Notes under the pieces: generated by a model | Seen by the model: the letters and a program-made list of their open reading frames with translations, nothing else | Told to the model about the DNA's origin: nothing | Databases searched by the model: none | Program-made: the position numbers and the translations under genes | NCBI GenBank assembly: GCA_963827725.1 | Contig: CAWHBM010000001.1 | Span: 62,001 to 126,000 of the forward strand | Direction of reading: 5' to 3' | Source of the DNA: VAXT01 sp963827725 | GTDB lineage: Bacteria; Actinomycetota; Thermoleophilia; Gaiellales; Gaiellaceae | Length of the DNA stretch: 64,000 nucleotides | Part shown: positions 51,655-59,849 of the stretch, in pieces | Position numbering within the stretch: position 1 is the first letter of the stretch | How the letters are laid out: every line of letters begins with the position of its first letter

Positions 51655-53327
51655 GACGCCTCGCGCTCGCAGTCTTCCTTGCCTCGCTTGCCGTGCCTGC
51701 ACCGGCGATGGGGGCTCGCTACGCCGTCGGGGTGGAGAAGGGCGTATCGCCGGAGGTCGTCGCGCAGCGAGTCGAGGCGCGTACGGGCCGGAGTGTCTCG
51801 ACGATCGGCCCCTTCGCCCTCTCCCTCGAGAAGCCTCACGCTCGAGGGCTCGCCTCGATTCCCGGCGTCGCATGGGTCGAGCGCGTCCGCGGCTCCCGCC
51901 GTCTCTCGTTTTCGCCCAACGACCCGCTTGCCGTGCGTCAGTGGCACCTGAACCGCATCCATGCGTTCGACGCCTGGCCCACGTTCCCGTCCTTGCTTGG
52001 CGTTCGCGTCGCGGTGATCGACTCCGGCATCGACGCGGAGCATCCGGACCTGGAGCATCAGATCGCCGCCGGGGCCAGCTTCGTCCCCAGCTCCTGGCAG
52101 AACGACACGAACGGCCACGGCACGTTCGTCGCCGGCGAGATCGGCGCCTCGATGAACAACGCGCAAGGGATCGCGGGCATCGCCTTTCCCGCCGACCTCC
52201 TCATCGCCAAGGTCGTGCGGAGCGACGGCACGATCTCACCCGAAGCAGAGGCAAGGGCGATCCGCTGGGCGGTCGACCGTGGCGCGGAGGTGATCAACCT
52301 GAGCTTCGGCGGGATGCGAGACCCGCACGACAAGTCGCGCGACACGTACTCGCCGCTCGAGGCAGCTGCGGTTCATTACGCGGTCAGCAAGGGCGTCCTG
52401 GTCGTCGCGGCGGTCGGGAACGCGGACGGGGCTCCCGAGGAACCATGGGGCTACGCGGGCTACCCGGCAGCGCTTCCGCACGTGCTGGGCGTGAGCGCCG
52501 TCGCCCGGGACGGCTCGGTGCCGTCCTTCTCGAACCGAGACCGGCTCTACACCGACATTGCCGCTCCGGGCGAGGCCATCTTCTCGACGCTGCCACGGTC
52601 GGTCACGGCAATCGCACGGCCAGGCTGCCTGCTCCAGGGCTACTCCGATTGCGGGCCGGTCGAGTTCCGCCGCGGGGACGGCACGTCTTTCTCCGCGCCG
52701 CAGGTGTCCGCGGCCGCCGCCCTCCTGTTTGGCAGCCGGTCGCAGCTGCAGGCCGACCAGGTTGCATCCCTGCTGACGCGCTCGGCCGCAGACGCGGATC
52801 CCGACAGCGGTTGTAGCCGTTGCTCGCCCGGCCGCGACGCGCTGACCGGGTGGGGTGTTCTGGACGTGGAGAGCGCGGTTCAAGCGCTGCGGAGCGCCCT
52901 CCCCGCACCCGACCGTTACGAAGGCAACGACGAGGCCGTGAACGCCGCCTGGATCTGGGGCCGAAAGGGCCAGCGGATCCGCGCGACGATCGACTACTGG
53001 GACGACCAGGTCGACGTCTACCGGGTCAAGCTTCGGCGCGGCCAGCGACTGGTTGCGCGGCTCAAGGGGCCGGTCGGAACCAATGTGAATCTCTTCCTCT
53101 GGAAGCCCGGGACCCGCCGCGTCGTAGGGTCAACGGCCGATCGTCGCCTGCTCGCCGCGCAGTCCAAGTCGCCGGGTTCGGCCGAGCGGATTCGCGTCCG
53201 GGCGCGAGAGACCGGCTGGCACTTCCTCGAGGTGAAGGTCACGACTCCTGGAGCCGGCAGCTACTCGCTCAACTTCAAGAAGAAGAAGCGTCCCCCGCAG
53301 CCGGTCCGCCCAGAAGCTCTTCCGTAG
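51651..53327 (+). CDS. Secreted subtilisin-like serine protease (S8)
   Basis: 558 residues from ATG 51651, with signal peptide (1-21). An inhibitor-I9-like propeptide (22-80) is followed by the catalytic domain: Asp in V-I-D-S-G-I-D, His in N-G-H-G-T-F-V-A-G, Ser in G-T-S-F-S-A-P. Four cysteines near C-L-L-Q-G-Y-S-D-C and C-S-R-C may form disulfides. A C-terminal PPC-like beta domain (about 430-545) ends in a Lys-rich tail. Overlaps the stop of the SpoIID gene, implying joint production outside the cell. Confidence 0.93.
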   Translation: MRRLALAVFLASLAVPAPAMGARYAVGVEKGVSPEVVAQRVEARTGRSVSTIGPFALSLEKPHARGLASIPGVAWVERVRGSRRLSFSPNDPLAVRQWHLNRIHAFDAWPTFPSLLGVRVAVIDSGIDAEHPDLEHQIAAGASFVPSSWQNDTNGHGTFVAGEIGASMNNAQGIAGIAFPADLLIAKVVRSDGTISPEAEARAIRWAVDRGAEVINLSFGGMRDPHDKSRDTYSPLEAAAVHYAVSKGVLVVAAVGNADGAPEEPWGYAGYPAALPHVLGVSAVARDGSVPSFSNRDRLYTDIAAPGEAIFSTLPRSVTAIARPGCLLQGYSDCGPVEFRRGDGTSFSAPQVSAAAALLFGSRSQLQADQVASLLTRSAADADPDSGCSRCSPGRDALTGWGVLDVESAVQALRSALPAPDRYEGNDEAVNAAWIWGRKGQRIRATIDYWDDQVDVYRVKLRRGQRLVARLKGPVGTNVNLFLWKPGTRRVVGSTADRRLLAAQSKSPGSAERIRVRARETGWHFLEVKVTTPGAGSYSLNFKKKKRPPQPVRPEALP

Positions 53328-53949
53328 GCACCTCGCGGATCTGTCGCGCGGGGTTGCCGACGACGACTGCTCGCGCGGGAACGTCGCGGATTACCACCGC
53401 ACCCGCGCCGACGTACGCCTCTTCACCGATCTCGACGGCCGGGCAGAGGACGGCCGCGCCACCGATACGCGCGCCGCGGCGGATCGTCGGGCCTCGTCGC
53501 AGCTCGTGCCGCGCTTCCGTCCGACCCATGAAGTTGTCGTTCGTCGTCGTCACGCCGGGCGCGATGAAGACCTCGTCCTCGAGCGTGGAGTACGCGGTGA
53601 TGTAGGCGTTGGCCTGGATCGTCGTCAGCTTCCCGATCTTCGTGTCGTTCTCGACCAGGGACCCGCGGCCGACGACGACGTCGTCAGCGATCTCGCAACG
53701 CTCGCGGACGCAGGCCTGGTCGCCGACGATCACGCGCGCGCCGATCCTCGTCCCGGCGAAGACAATTGCGCCCGCGGCGACGACCGTTCCGGGTCCCAGC
53801 TCGAGTGGAGGCAGCTCCTCGCGGGGTGCGGTCGAGCGCGGCGAGAGCGCAGGCTGCTTGCCGACGACGGCGTGGTCGCCGATCACGCACCCGTCGCCGA
53901 TCACCGTGCCCGGGTAGATGACCGCAGTCTCGGCAGCCTGGTGGGCCAC
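53275..53949 (-). CDS. Left-handed beta-helix acyltransferase (WbpD-like)
   Basis: 224 residues from GTG 53949 (TAGTG junction with the oxidoreductase). Hexapeptide repeats (I/V-G-x-x-x-x) run through about 10-190, with E-E-A-Y-V-G-A-G-A-V-V and G-N-P-A-R-Q at the end. Such enzymes N-acetylate amino sugars; next to a WbpA-type dehydrogenase and a WbpB-type oxidoreductase, it is probably the UDP-amino-uronate N-acetyltransferase. It overlaps the convergent subtilase by 53 nt. Confidence 0.85.
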   Translation of the reverse strand: MAHQAAETAVIYPGTVIGDGCVIGDHAVVGKQPALSPRSTAPREELPPLELGPGTVVAAGAIVFAGTRIGARVIVGDQACVRERCEIADDVVVGRGSLVENDTKIGKLTTIQANAYITAYSTLEDEVFIAPGVTTTNDNFMGRTEARHELRRGPTIRRGARIGGAAVLCPAVEIGEEAYVGAGAVVIRDVPARAVVVGNPARQIREVPTEELLGGPAAGDASSS

Positions 53950-54927
53950 TAGACGGCGGCTGTCTGGAGCGATTCCTGGAGGAGCTCGAGCGTCCGGATC
54001 ACGGCGAGCCCCTGGCGGCTCGGCTCGAGCGGATCCCCTTCTCCCGAGACGAGCGAAAGGAAGTGCGCGCACTCGCGGCGCAACGGCTCCTCGCGCGCGA
54101 GCTTGGGGATGTGGATGTCGCCTTCCCGCACCTGCCACTCGGTCGCCGGCCGCAGCACCGGTCCCTTGTCGTAGACCGTCACCTTCCGCTCGGGCTCCAT
54201 GTCGTCGAAGACGGCCATCTTGTCCCGGCCGACGACAGTCAGCTTGCGCATCTTGTGCGGATCGAGCCACGACACATGCATGTGGGCGACGACCCCCGAG
54301 GGGAAGCGCAGGAAACAAAAGACGACGTCCTCGATGCCGTTGCGAAGGAAGCTTTCACCCCGTGCCCAGGCCTCGACCGGCTCCTCGCCGATCAGGTGCA
54401 ACATCACCGAGAGGTCGTGCGCACCGAGCGACCAGAGCGCGTTCTCGTCCCGCCGGATCTGGCCGAGGTTCTGGCGGTTTCCGTACAGGTAGAGGACGTC
54501 CCCGAGCTCGCCCGCGTCGATGAGCTCCTTCAACTTCGCGACGGCAGGGTGGTAGAGCAGGAGGTAGCCGGGCATGAGGACGAGCCCGACGCTCCTGAGC
54601 GAGCGTCATGAGCTCCTCCGCCTCGGCGGTCGTCTGGGCCTGCGGCTTCTCGACGAAGACGTGCTTGCCGGCGGTGAGCGCCTGCTTTGCGAGCTCGTAA
54701 TGCGTGACGACCGGGGTCGCGAGCACGATCGCGTCCAGCTCCGGGTCGGCCAGGAGCTCCTCGAAGTCGGTCGTCGTCTGCGCGTGGGGATGGCGGGCAG
54801 AGGCTTCCGAGAGCAGGTCTGGAGAGAGGTCGCAGAGCCAGCGCAGGTCAGCGAGCTCGCCGAAGTTCCGGGCCAGGTTCGGTCCCCAGTAGCCGAGCCC
54901 CGCCTGGCCTACGCGCAACGGCGTCAC
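53949..54927 (-). CDS. Gfo/Idh/MocA oxidoreductase (WbpB-like; one-base frame break)
   Basis: From GTG 54927 (GTGA overlap with the dehydrogenase): G-Q-A-G-L-G-Y-W-G-P-N cofactor loop, T-P-V-V-T-H-Y and the conserved E-K-P in V-F-V-E-K-P. After E-E-L-M-T-L-A-Q-E-R the protein continues in another frame as L-V-L-M-P-G-Y-L-L-L-Y-H-P-A-V. Removing one G from GGG at 54585-54587 joins them into about 325 residues; the interval is one base over a multiple of three. Likely oxidises the 3-position of a UDP-GlcNAc uronate. Confidence 0.86.
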
Positions 54928-56183
54928 AGCTTCCACACGTTTCCGTTCGACGTGCCGTTCGCACCGGTCGCGTTCCGCAGATCGACGACCAGCGGCGCCT
55001 GCTCCACGAGCTCGTCGTAGTCGATCCCCGAGTGCGCGGTCACGATCACGACGCAGTCCGCCGAGGCCGCGTCGAGAGGAACCGACGTGAGCCCCTGCTC
55101 CTTCAGCTCGGGGACGAACGCGTCGTGGTAGGAGACCTCGGCACCCTCGTCTCGCAGGAGCTCGATCAGCTTCAGCGCGGGGGACTCGCGGGTGTCCTCG
55201 ATGTTCGACTTGTAGGCGACGCCGAGGATCAGGACCTTGGAGCCCTTGAGAGCCTTCTCGTGCTGGTTCAGGGCGCGCACGATCTTGCCCAGGCACCAGT
55301 AGGGCATGTTCTCGTTCACCTTGCCCGCGAGCTCGATGAACTCCGTGTAGAAGTCGTACTCGCGCGCCTTCCACGTCAAGTAGAAGGGGTCGATCGGCAT
55401 GCAGTGCCCGCCGAGCCCGGGTCCCGGCTGGAAGCTCATGAAGCCGAACGGCTTGGTCGCGGCCGCCCCGACTACCTCCCACACGTCGATGCTCATCCGG
55501 TCGCAGAGCTGCGCGAGCTCGTTGACGAGCGCAATGTTGACCGAGCGAAAGATGTTCTCGAGCAGCTTCGTCAGCTCGGCCGCCTCGGGCGACGAGACCG
55601 AATGGACCGTCTCGATCGCGCGGCTGTAGAGCTCGGCCGCGCGCTCGGTGCAGGCGGGGGTGATCCCGCCGACGATCTTTGGCGTGTTCTTCGTCGTCCA
55701 GTCCTCGCGGCCCGGGTCGACCCGCTCGGGAGAGAACGCGAGGTGGAAGTCCTCGCCGACACGGAGCCCGCCCTGCTCGAGCAGCGGCAGCAGGCGCTCG
55801 CGCGTCGTGCCGGGATAGGTCGTCGACTCGAGCACGACGAGCTGGCCCTTCTGGAGCCGCGGCGCGATGTCCTCGACGGCGCCGAGGACGAACGAGAGGT
55901 CGGGCTCGCGTTGTGGCGAGAGCGGCGTTTGCAACGCGATGAGGATCGCCTCGGTCTCCTTCAGCGCGTCGTAGTCGGAGGTGATCTCGATCGCGCCCGA
56001 CTCGACGAGGCGCGCGAGGCCGTCCGAGTCGACGTCCCTGATGTAGCTCTCGCCGCGGCGGACGGCGTCCACCTTCTCCTGGTTCGACTCGACCAGGACG
56101 ATGCGGTGGCCTGCCTCCGCGAAGACCTGTGCGAGGGGGAGACCGACATAGCCGGCTCCGACGATCCCGACGGGTCCCTTCAC
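54924..56183 (-). CDS. UDP-N-acetylglucosamine/mannosamine 6-dehydrogenase (WbpA/WecC-like)
   Basis: 419 residues, nucleotide-sugar dehydrogenase. G-I-V-G-A-G-Y-V-G-L-P-L at the N-terminus, E-S-T-T-Y-P-G-T-T, K-L-L-E-N-I-F-R-S-V-N-I, catalytic Cys in G-P-G-L-G-G-H-C-M-P-I-D-P-F-Y, and G-V-A-Y-K-S-N-I-E-D-T-R-E-S. The last two signatures fit WbpA/TviB/WecC (N-acetylhexosamine substrates) rather than UDP-glucose dehydrogenase. GTG 56183 has TACTAT seven bases upstream. Confidence 0.92.
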   Translation of the reverse strand: MKGPVGIVGAGYVGLPLAQVFAEAGHRIVLVESNQEKVDAVRRGESYIRDVDSDGLARLVESGAIEITSDYDALKETEAILIALQTPLSPQREPDLSFVLGAVEDIAPRLQKGQLVVLESTTYPGTTRERLLPLLEQGGLRVGEDFHLAFSPERVDPGREDWTTKNTPKIVGGITPACTERAAELYSRAIETVHSVSSPEAAELTKLLENIFRSVNIALVNELAQLCDRMSIDVWEVVGAAATKPFGFMSFQPGPGLGGHCMPIDPFYLTWKAREYDFYTEFIELAGKVNENMPYWCLGKIVRALNQHEKALKGSKVLILGVAYKSNIEDTRESPALKLIELLRDEGAEVSYHDAFVPELKEQGLTSVPLDAASADCVVIVTAHSGIDYDELVEQAPLVVDLRNATGANGTSNGNVWKL

Positions 56184-56190
56184 CGCCGCG

Positions 56191-56196
56191 ATAGTA
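56191..56196 (-). promoter_or_regulatory. Predicted -10 element of the WbpA-like operon (leaderless)
   Basis: TACTAT on the minus strand ends 7 nt before GTG 56183; two mismatches from TATAAT. Confidence 0.5.
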
Positions 56197-56224
56197 CAGA
56201 GGCGGGTTCGGCGGGCCTTCAGAG

Positions 56225-57151
56225 TCAGCGGGCGACGAACCAGCGCCGCGCCGTGGGGTCTGCCTTGAAGAAGGCGACCAGCAGGTTGGCCACTTTCTGG
56301 ACGCCGGCCTTCGAGGGATGAGTCCCGTTGTCGTCCACGTCGTCACAGGTCCAGACGAGGCCGTCCCTGCGTCCACGGACGCCGTCCGTCCAGAGATACG
56401 GCCCCCATCCGAGCCACGGCCCCTTGAGCTTGCCGGCCATGCGCTCTCCGATCAGTCCGCGCACCGCATAGCCGCTGTGGTAGGCCGCCGGCTCGGGGTT
56501 CAAGCCGGTGATCGCGTAGCCGCCGTAGGTGCGGCTCGAGAGGTAGACCAGGCGGAGGTTCGGATAACGGACGCGCATGGTGCGGACAATCGCCCGCAGG
56601 TCTGCTTGCAGCGCCTTCGCGTCTTTCGGGAACCGCCGGTCTTCGCCGGCGATCGACTCCTTCAGCCAGACGGCCTGCACCTGGTTCGCCGATACGCCGG
56701 CCGCTACCAGTCGCTCGTCGACATTGTCCCAATATTCGGGCTCGGCTCTCACGCGCCGTGCGTCCCAGCCGTCCTGGGCGCCGTCGACGATCGTCAGGTT
56801 CGGGTTCTTGGCGGGATCGCGGTCGGCGAGCCTCTTGAAGGCGGCGAACTCGGCTGTCGCGTTCGACATCCCGACCGAGAGCAGGACGATTTTCCCGTCA
56901 ATCAGCCGTACCGAGCGCGAGGCGGTGAGACCCCTGCGCAGGTAGCCGGTCGTCGGCCGGTTTCGCCCGGCGGGATAGAGGCCGCCGCGGTAGCCGCGGT
57001 AGCGCCTGCGCCCCATGTCCGTGAGCGGAACAAGGCCGGTTGACGACAGGGAGCAATCGGCCTGCATTCCGGAGCGGCTCGCGGGAGCGCTGGACGTCGA
57101 CAGGGCGACCGCCACCGCCATCGCGGAGACGATTGCAATCAGGGTCTTCAT
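56225..57151 (-). CDS. Secreted SGNH-hydrolase-like protein
   Basis: 308 residues with signal peptide (1-25). The Ser motif is G-M-S-N (V-G-M-S-N-A-T) and the Asp/His pair lies in D-V-D-D-N-G-T-H-P-S-K-A-G near residue 275, as in sialate O-acetylesterase-like and GDSL enzymes; R-T-Y-G-G-Y lies between. Two free cysteines (early C-S-L-S-S and W-T-C-D-D) may form a disulfide. Substrate unknown; an esterase acting on cell-surface sugars is a guess from the neighbouring sugar-nucleotide genes. Confidence 0.75.
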   Translation of the reverse strand: MKTLIAIVSAMAVAVALSTSSAPASRSGMQADCSLSSTGLVPLTDMGRRRYRGYRGGLYPAGRNRPTTGYLRRGLTASRSVRLIDGKIVLLSVGMSNATAEFAAFKRLADRDPAKNPNLTIVDGAQDGWDARRVRAEPEYWDNVDERLVAAGVSANQVQAVWLKESIAGEDRRFPKDAKALQADLRAIVRTMRVRYPNLRLVYLSSRTYGGYAITGLNPEPAAYHSGYAVRGLIGERMAGKLKGPWLGWGPYLWTDGVRGRRDGLVWTCDDVDDNGTHPSKAGVQKVANLLVAFFKADPTARRWFVAR

Positions 57152-57240
57152 GTCTACTCAGAAGCGTACGTCCGGTACCGTTATCGCTCTGTAAAGAGCC
57201 GGACAGGTAGTGGGTCAGACCAACCCCATCCACTTGCGAG

Positions 57241-57246
57241 TACCAT
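57241..57246 (+). promoter_or_regulatory. Predicted -10 element of the 51-codon gene at 57254
   Basis: TACCAT ends 7 nt before ATG 57254; no ribosome site, consistent with a leaderless transcript. Confidence 0.5.
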
Positions 57247-57253
57247 TCGGCAC

Positions 57254-57409
57254 ATGATCCGCACGCTCTGGGAGAAGCTCAGGTCGCTCTTCGACGATGG
57301 CGGCGCGAGCGAGCGCATGACCGAGGAATGGGCGGAGCAGCAGGATGACGCCGAGGAACTCGAGCCTGGACGAGACATCCAGGCGGGCCAGATCGGCATG
57401 TTCAGCTAG
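57254..57409 (+). CDS. 51-codon hypothetical acidic protein
   Basis: Starts M-I-R-T-L-W-E-K-L-R-S-L-F-D-D, has a highly acidic middle (T-E-E-W-A-E-Q-Q-D-D-A-E-E-L-E) and ends G-Q-I-G-M-F-S. An amphipathic helix followed by an acidic stretch is apparent. No family recognised. Support comes from the -10 element at the standard distance, a clean stop and coding-like codon use (G/C at most third positions). Confidence 0.6.
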   Translation: MIRTLWEKLRSLFDDGGASERMTEEWAEQQDDAEELEPGRDIQAGQIGMFS

Positions 57410-57479
57410 CTCTAGCGCGCGGAGCTCCTGTCCGGCTCGGTCCCCGCTCCCCTCGGCCGAAGCGCGCTCTCCTCGACCA

Positions 57480-57567
57480 CGGTTTCCTGACGTGTCGCTC
57501 CGAGCGGCGCGAGGCGGGCCCGGAGCCGGGCTCTGCCCGGCGGGAGGGCCCGCCGGTCAGGGAAGCG
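57480..57567. repeat. Two-part dispersed repeat, copy B
   Basis: 57480-57500 and 57552-57567 are identical to the two ends of the element at 41916-42008. TTTCCTGAC (57483-57491) and GTCAGGGAA (57556-57564) can pair. The right end touches the 3' end of the tRNA gene, so the element lies where tRNA transcription should end. Confidence 0.7.
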
Positions 57568-57643
57568 TGGTGGGCCGTGAAGGATTCGAACCTTCGACCT
57601 TGGGATTAAGAGTCCCCTGCTCTACCAACTGAGCTAACGGCCC
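57568..57643 (-). tRNA. tRNA-Lys(CTT)
   Basis: 76 nt on the minus strand. Acceptor stem GGGCCGT pairs with ACGGCCC, followed by discriminator A and an encoded CCA. D-loop TAGCTCAGTTGGTAGAGC, anticodon loop CTCTTAA (anticodon CTT), T-loop GGTTCGAATCC: all standard. Confidence 0.97.
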
Positions 57644-57681
57644 AGACGGCCGAGTATAGCCAGGGCCTTTGGCCCGACCTG

Positions 57682-59691
57682 CTACGCGACGAGCTCGGTG
57701 TTCAGGTCCGACTGCACGGCCCCGAACGCCTCCACTACCACCGGGTCGAACTGTGTTCCCGCGCCGCGGATCAGCTCGCGGAGGGCCTCCTCGCGCGTCA
57801 ATGCCTCTGAATACGACCGGTCCGAGGTCATCGCGTCGAAGGCGTCGCAGACGCAGATGATGCGGGCGCCGAGCGGGCTCTCGGAGCCTTTGAGACCATC
57901 GGGGTAGCCGGTTCCATCCCAGCGCTCGTGCGTCGAGCGCACGATCTTCGCGGCCGCTCCGAGAGCGGGTGCCGAGCCGAGGATTCGCTCGCCGATCAAC
58001 GTGTGGCGTCGAACGAACTCCCACTCGTCGTCGGTCAGCGGCCCGGGTTTGCTCAGGATCTCCTCGGGGATCGCGAGCTTGCCGACGTCGTGGAGCTCGG
58101 CCGCCTGCCTGATCGTCTGCAGCTCCGGCCCGGACACCTGCAGCCGGCGGCAGATCGCCTCGGCCAGGTCGGCGACGTCCGCCAGGTGATGAGCAAGCTG
58201 CGAGTCGCGCTCCTGGAGGACGCTGACGAGGACGTCGATGCTCTGACGGTCGGCTCCGGGGCGGTTGCGTTGCTTGTGGAGGTACATGCGGTCGTCGGCG
58301 ATTCGCAGCGCCTCGGTCAGCTCCGCCGCCTCCGCCGGCAGCAGGACGGAGCCGTACGAGCAGCCGACGGAGAAGCCTTCGCCCTCTTCGGTCAACGCAG
58401 CGATCGACGTCTCGATCACGCTCCGCGCGGCAACGTCGTCGGCGGAGACGAGGATGCAGAACTCATCGCCGCCGAGCCGATATGCGTGCCCGTACCCCTT
58501 GGTTGCTTCCGAAAGCTGACCGGCTACGCGTCCGAGGAGGGCATCGCCGGCAGAGTGGCCGAACGAGTCGTTGTAGGCCTTGAATCCGTCCAGGTCGAAC
58601 ACGACGAGCGTGAACGCACCCGACCGGTCCGCGAGCCGCTCTTCGAGGTCGTAGACGAACCGGCGCCGGTTGCCAAGCCCGGTGAGCGCGTCGGTGAGCG
58701 CCTCCTCGCGGCTTGCGTCGAACAGGCGCACTCGCTCCCGGAAGGTCAGAACCGCGCGCACGATGACCATGACGATCGCGCCCGAGGCGAGGATGAAGGC
58801 AACCAGGTTGACGTGCTCGAAGTGGTCGTAGACGAGAAGCGAGAGGCCGACGAGAGCGAACGTCGGGAGGGTGAGCGCGTGCCAGCTTCCGGTCCGCATG
58901 TCCTCGAGCCGCGTCATCGGCTGCCAGGCTGCGCAGGCGATCAGGACGAGCGCGGCGGGCCAGCCGACGTCGAGCACGCCGCCCTCGACGTAGCGGCCGG
59001 CGGCCGTTTGGTAGAGGTACGCGGTATCGGCGACGGCAAACACCGCAAAGCCCGCACCGACGAATGCCCAGGTGCCGTCGAAGCGCCAGCCGGTCAGGGC
59101 AAACATGGCGACGACCAGTGAGAGCAGCAGGAGGTCGGCGAGCGGATACGCCAGGTTCGTCGCGACCATGAGCGAGTTGCCTCCGGTCGTGCTCAGCACC
59201 TGGTCGAAGACGATTGCTGCGCCCACCGCCGCGACAGAGAGTGCGGCGATCAGGCCGTCGAGCCAGAGATTGCCCTGGAAACCACGGATGCGAGCTCGAA
59301 CCAGGAGTGCGAGCGCCGCGTAGCCGAGCGGATAGAACCCGAGGTAGAAAGCGTCCGCGACCGACGGGATCGGAACCGTCTCAGCGCCGGTGAGGAAGAA
59401 GTAGTAGTAGAGGTCGCCGGTTGTCCAGACGAGGAGCGCGGCGCTCAGGAGCAGCCAGGGAAGGCGTTCGGCCCGAACGAGGACCGCCCGGACGAGGCAG
59501 CAGCCGCCGGCGGCGATCAGCAGGCCGTTGTAGACCCACGTGTTGAAGAACCGGTCGACGGCGCCCGCGGTGCCGAGGAACGCTTCGATGGCATAGGCAG
59601 CTACCCCCAGGAGCAGGGCGACGCACAGCAATCGACCGATGCGCAGGCCGACCCCGGTCGGGGTCTCCTGCCGTTCTCCGTTGTGCCGCAA
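57682..59691 (-). CDS. Membrane GGDEF + HD-GYP protein (cyclic-di-GMP synthase/phosphodiesterase)
   Basis: 669 residues. N-terminal part (1-320) has eight or nine hydrophobic segments. GGDEF domain about 335-490 with an intact R-L-G-G-D-E-F; no R-x-x-D inhibitory site is seen five residues before it. HD-GYP domain about 500-660: H-D-V-G-K and H-E-R-W-D-G-T-G-Y-P. Both catalytic signatures are kept, so it could make and break cyclic-di-GMP. TTG 59691 follows GGAGG by eight bases; the ribosome site lies in a small stem (GGAGG-AAA-CCTCC). Confidence 0.9.
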   Translation of the reverse strand: MRHNGERQETPTGVGLRIGRLLCVALLLGVAAYAIEAFLGTAGAVDRFFNTWVYNGLLIAAGGCCLVRAVLVRAERLPWLLLSAALLVWTTGDLYYYFFLTGAETVPIPSVADAFYLGFYPLGYAALALLVRARIRGFQGNLWLDGLIAALSVAAVGAAIVFDQVLSTTGGNSLMVATNLAYPLADLLLLSLVVAMFALTGWRFDGTWAFVGAGFAVFAVADTAYLYQTAAGRYVEGGVLDVGWPAALVLIACAAWQPMTRLEDMRTGSWHALTLPTFALVGLSLLVYDHFEHVNLVAFILASGAIVMVIVRAVLTFRERVRLFDASREEALTDALTGLGNRRRFVYDLEERLADRSGAFTLVVFDLDGFKAYNDSFGHSAGDALLGRVAGQLSEATKGYGHAYRLGGDEFCILVSADDVAARSVIETSIAALTEEGEGFSVGCSYGSVLLPAEAAELTEALRIADDRMYLHKQRNRPGADRQSIDVLVSVLQERDSQLAHHLADVADLAEAICRRLQVSGPELQTIRQAAELHDVGKLAIPEEILSKPGPLTDDEWEFVRRHTLIGERILGSAPALGAAAKIVRSTHERWDGTGYPDGLKGSESPLGARIICVCDAFDAMTSDRSYSEALTREEALRELIRGAGTQFDPVVVEAFGAVQSDLNTELVA

Positions 59692-59750
59692 GGAGGTTTC
59701 CTCCGCTTGATCCGAACGCTTGTCTCAGTATCGGGCAGCGCAGGCGTGCT

Positions 59751-59805
59751 GGCGTCCCTCATTAGAGGGATGCGATCCCTCGATCGAGTTCCCCCTTTTG
59801 GGGGA
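59751..59805 (+). promoter_or_regulatory. Hairpin/operator region containing the HD-GYP-linked motif
   Basis: 59751-59772 matches the motif at 22327-22348 in 21 of 22 positions (core TCCCTC-ATTA-GAGGGA). CTCGATCGAG follows near 59779-59788 and a second stem TCCCCC-TTTT-GGGGGA occupies 59790-59805. The region separates the divergent GGDEF/HD-GYP and M23 genes (158-bp gap). Confidence 0.5.
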
Positions 59806-59849
59806 TGCTTGGGGCTGCCAGGTGACCGATTCATACCGGGATTGCGCAT

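Noticed and set aside
59751..59805. Cyclic-di-AMP (ydaO) or cyclic-di-GMP riboswitch before the M23 gene
   Set aside because: Such riboswitches do precede cell-wall hydrolases or GGDEF genes, but none of the conserved core stretches is visible.
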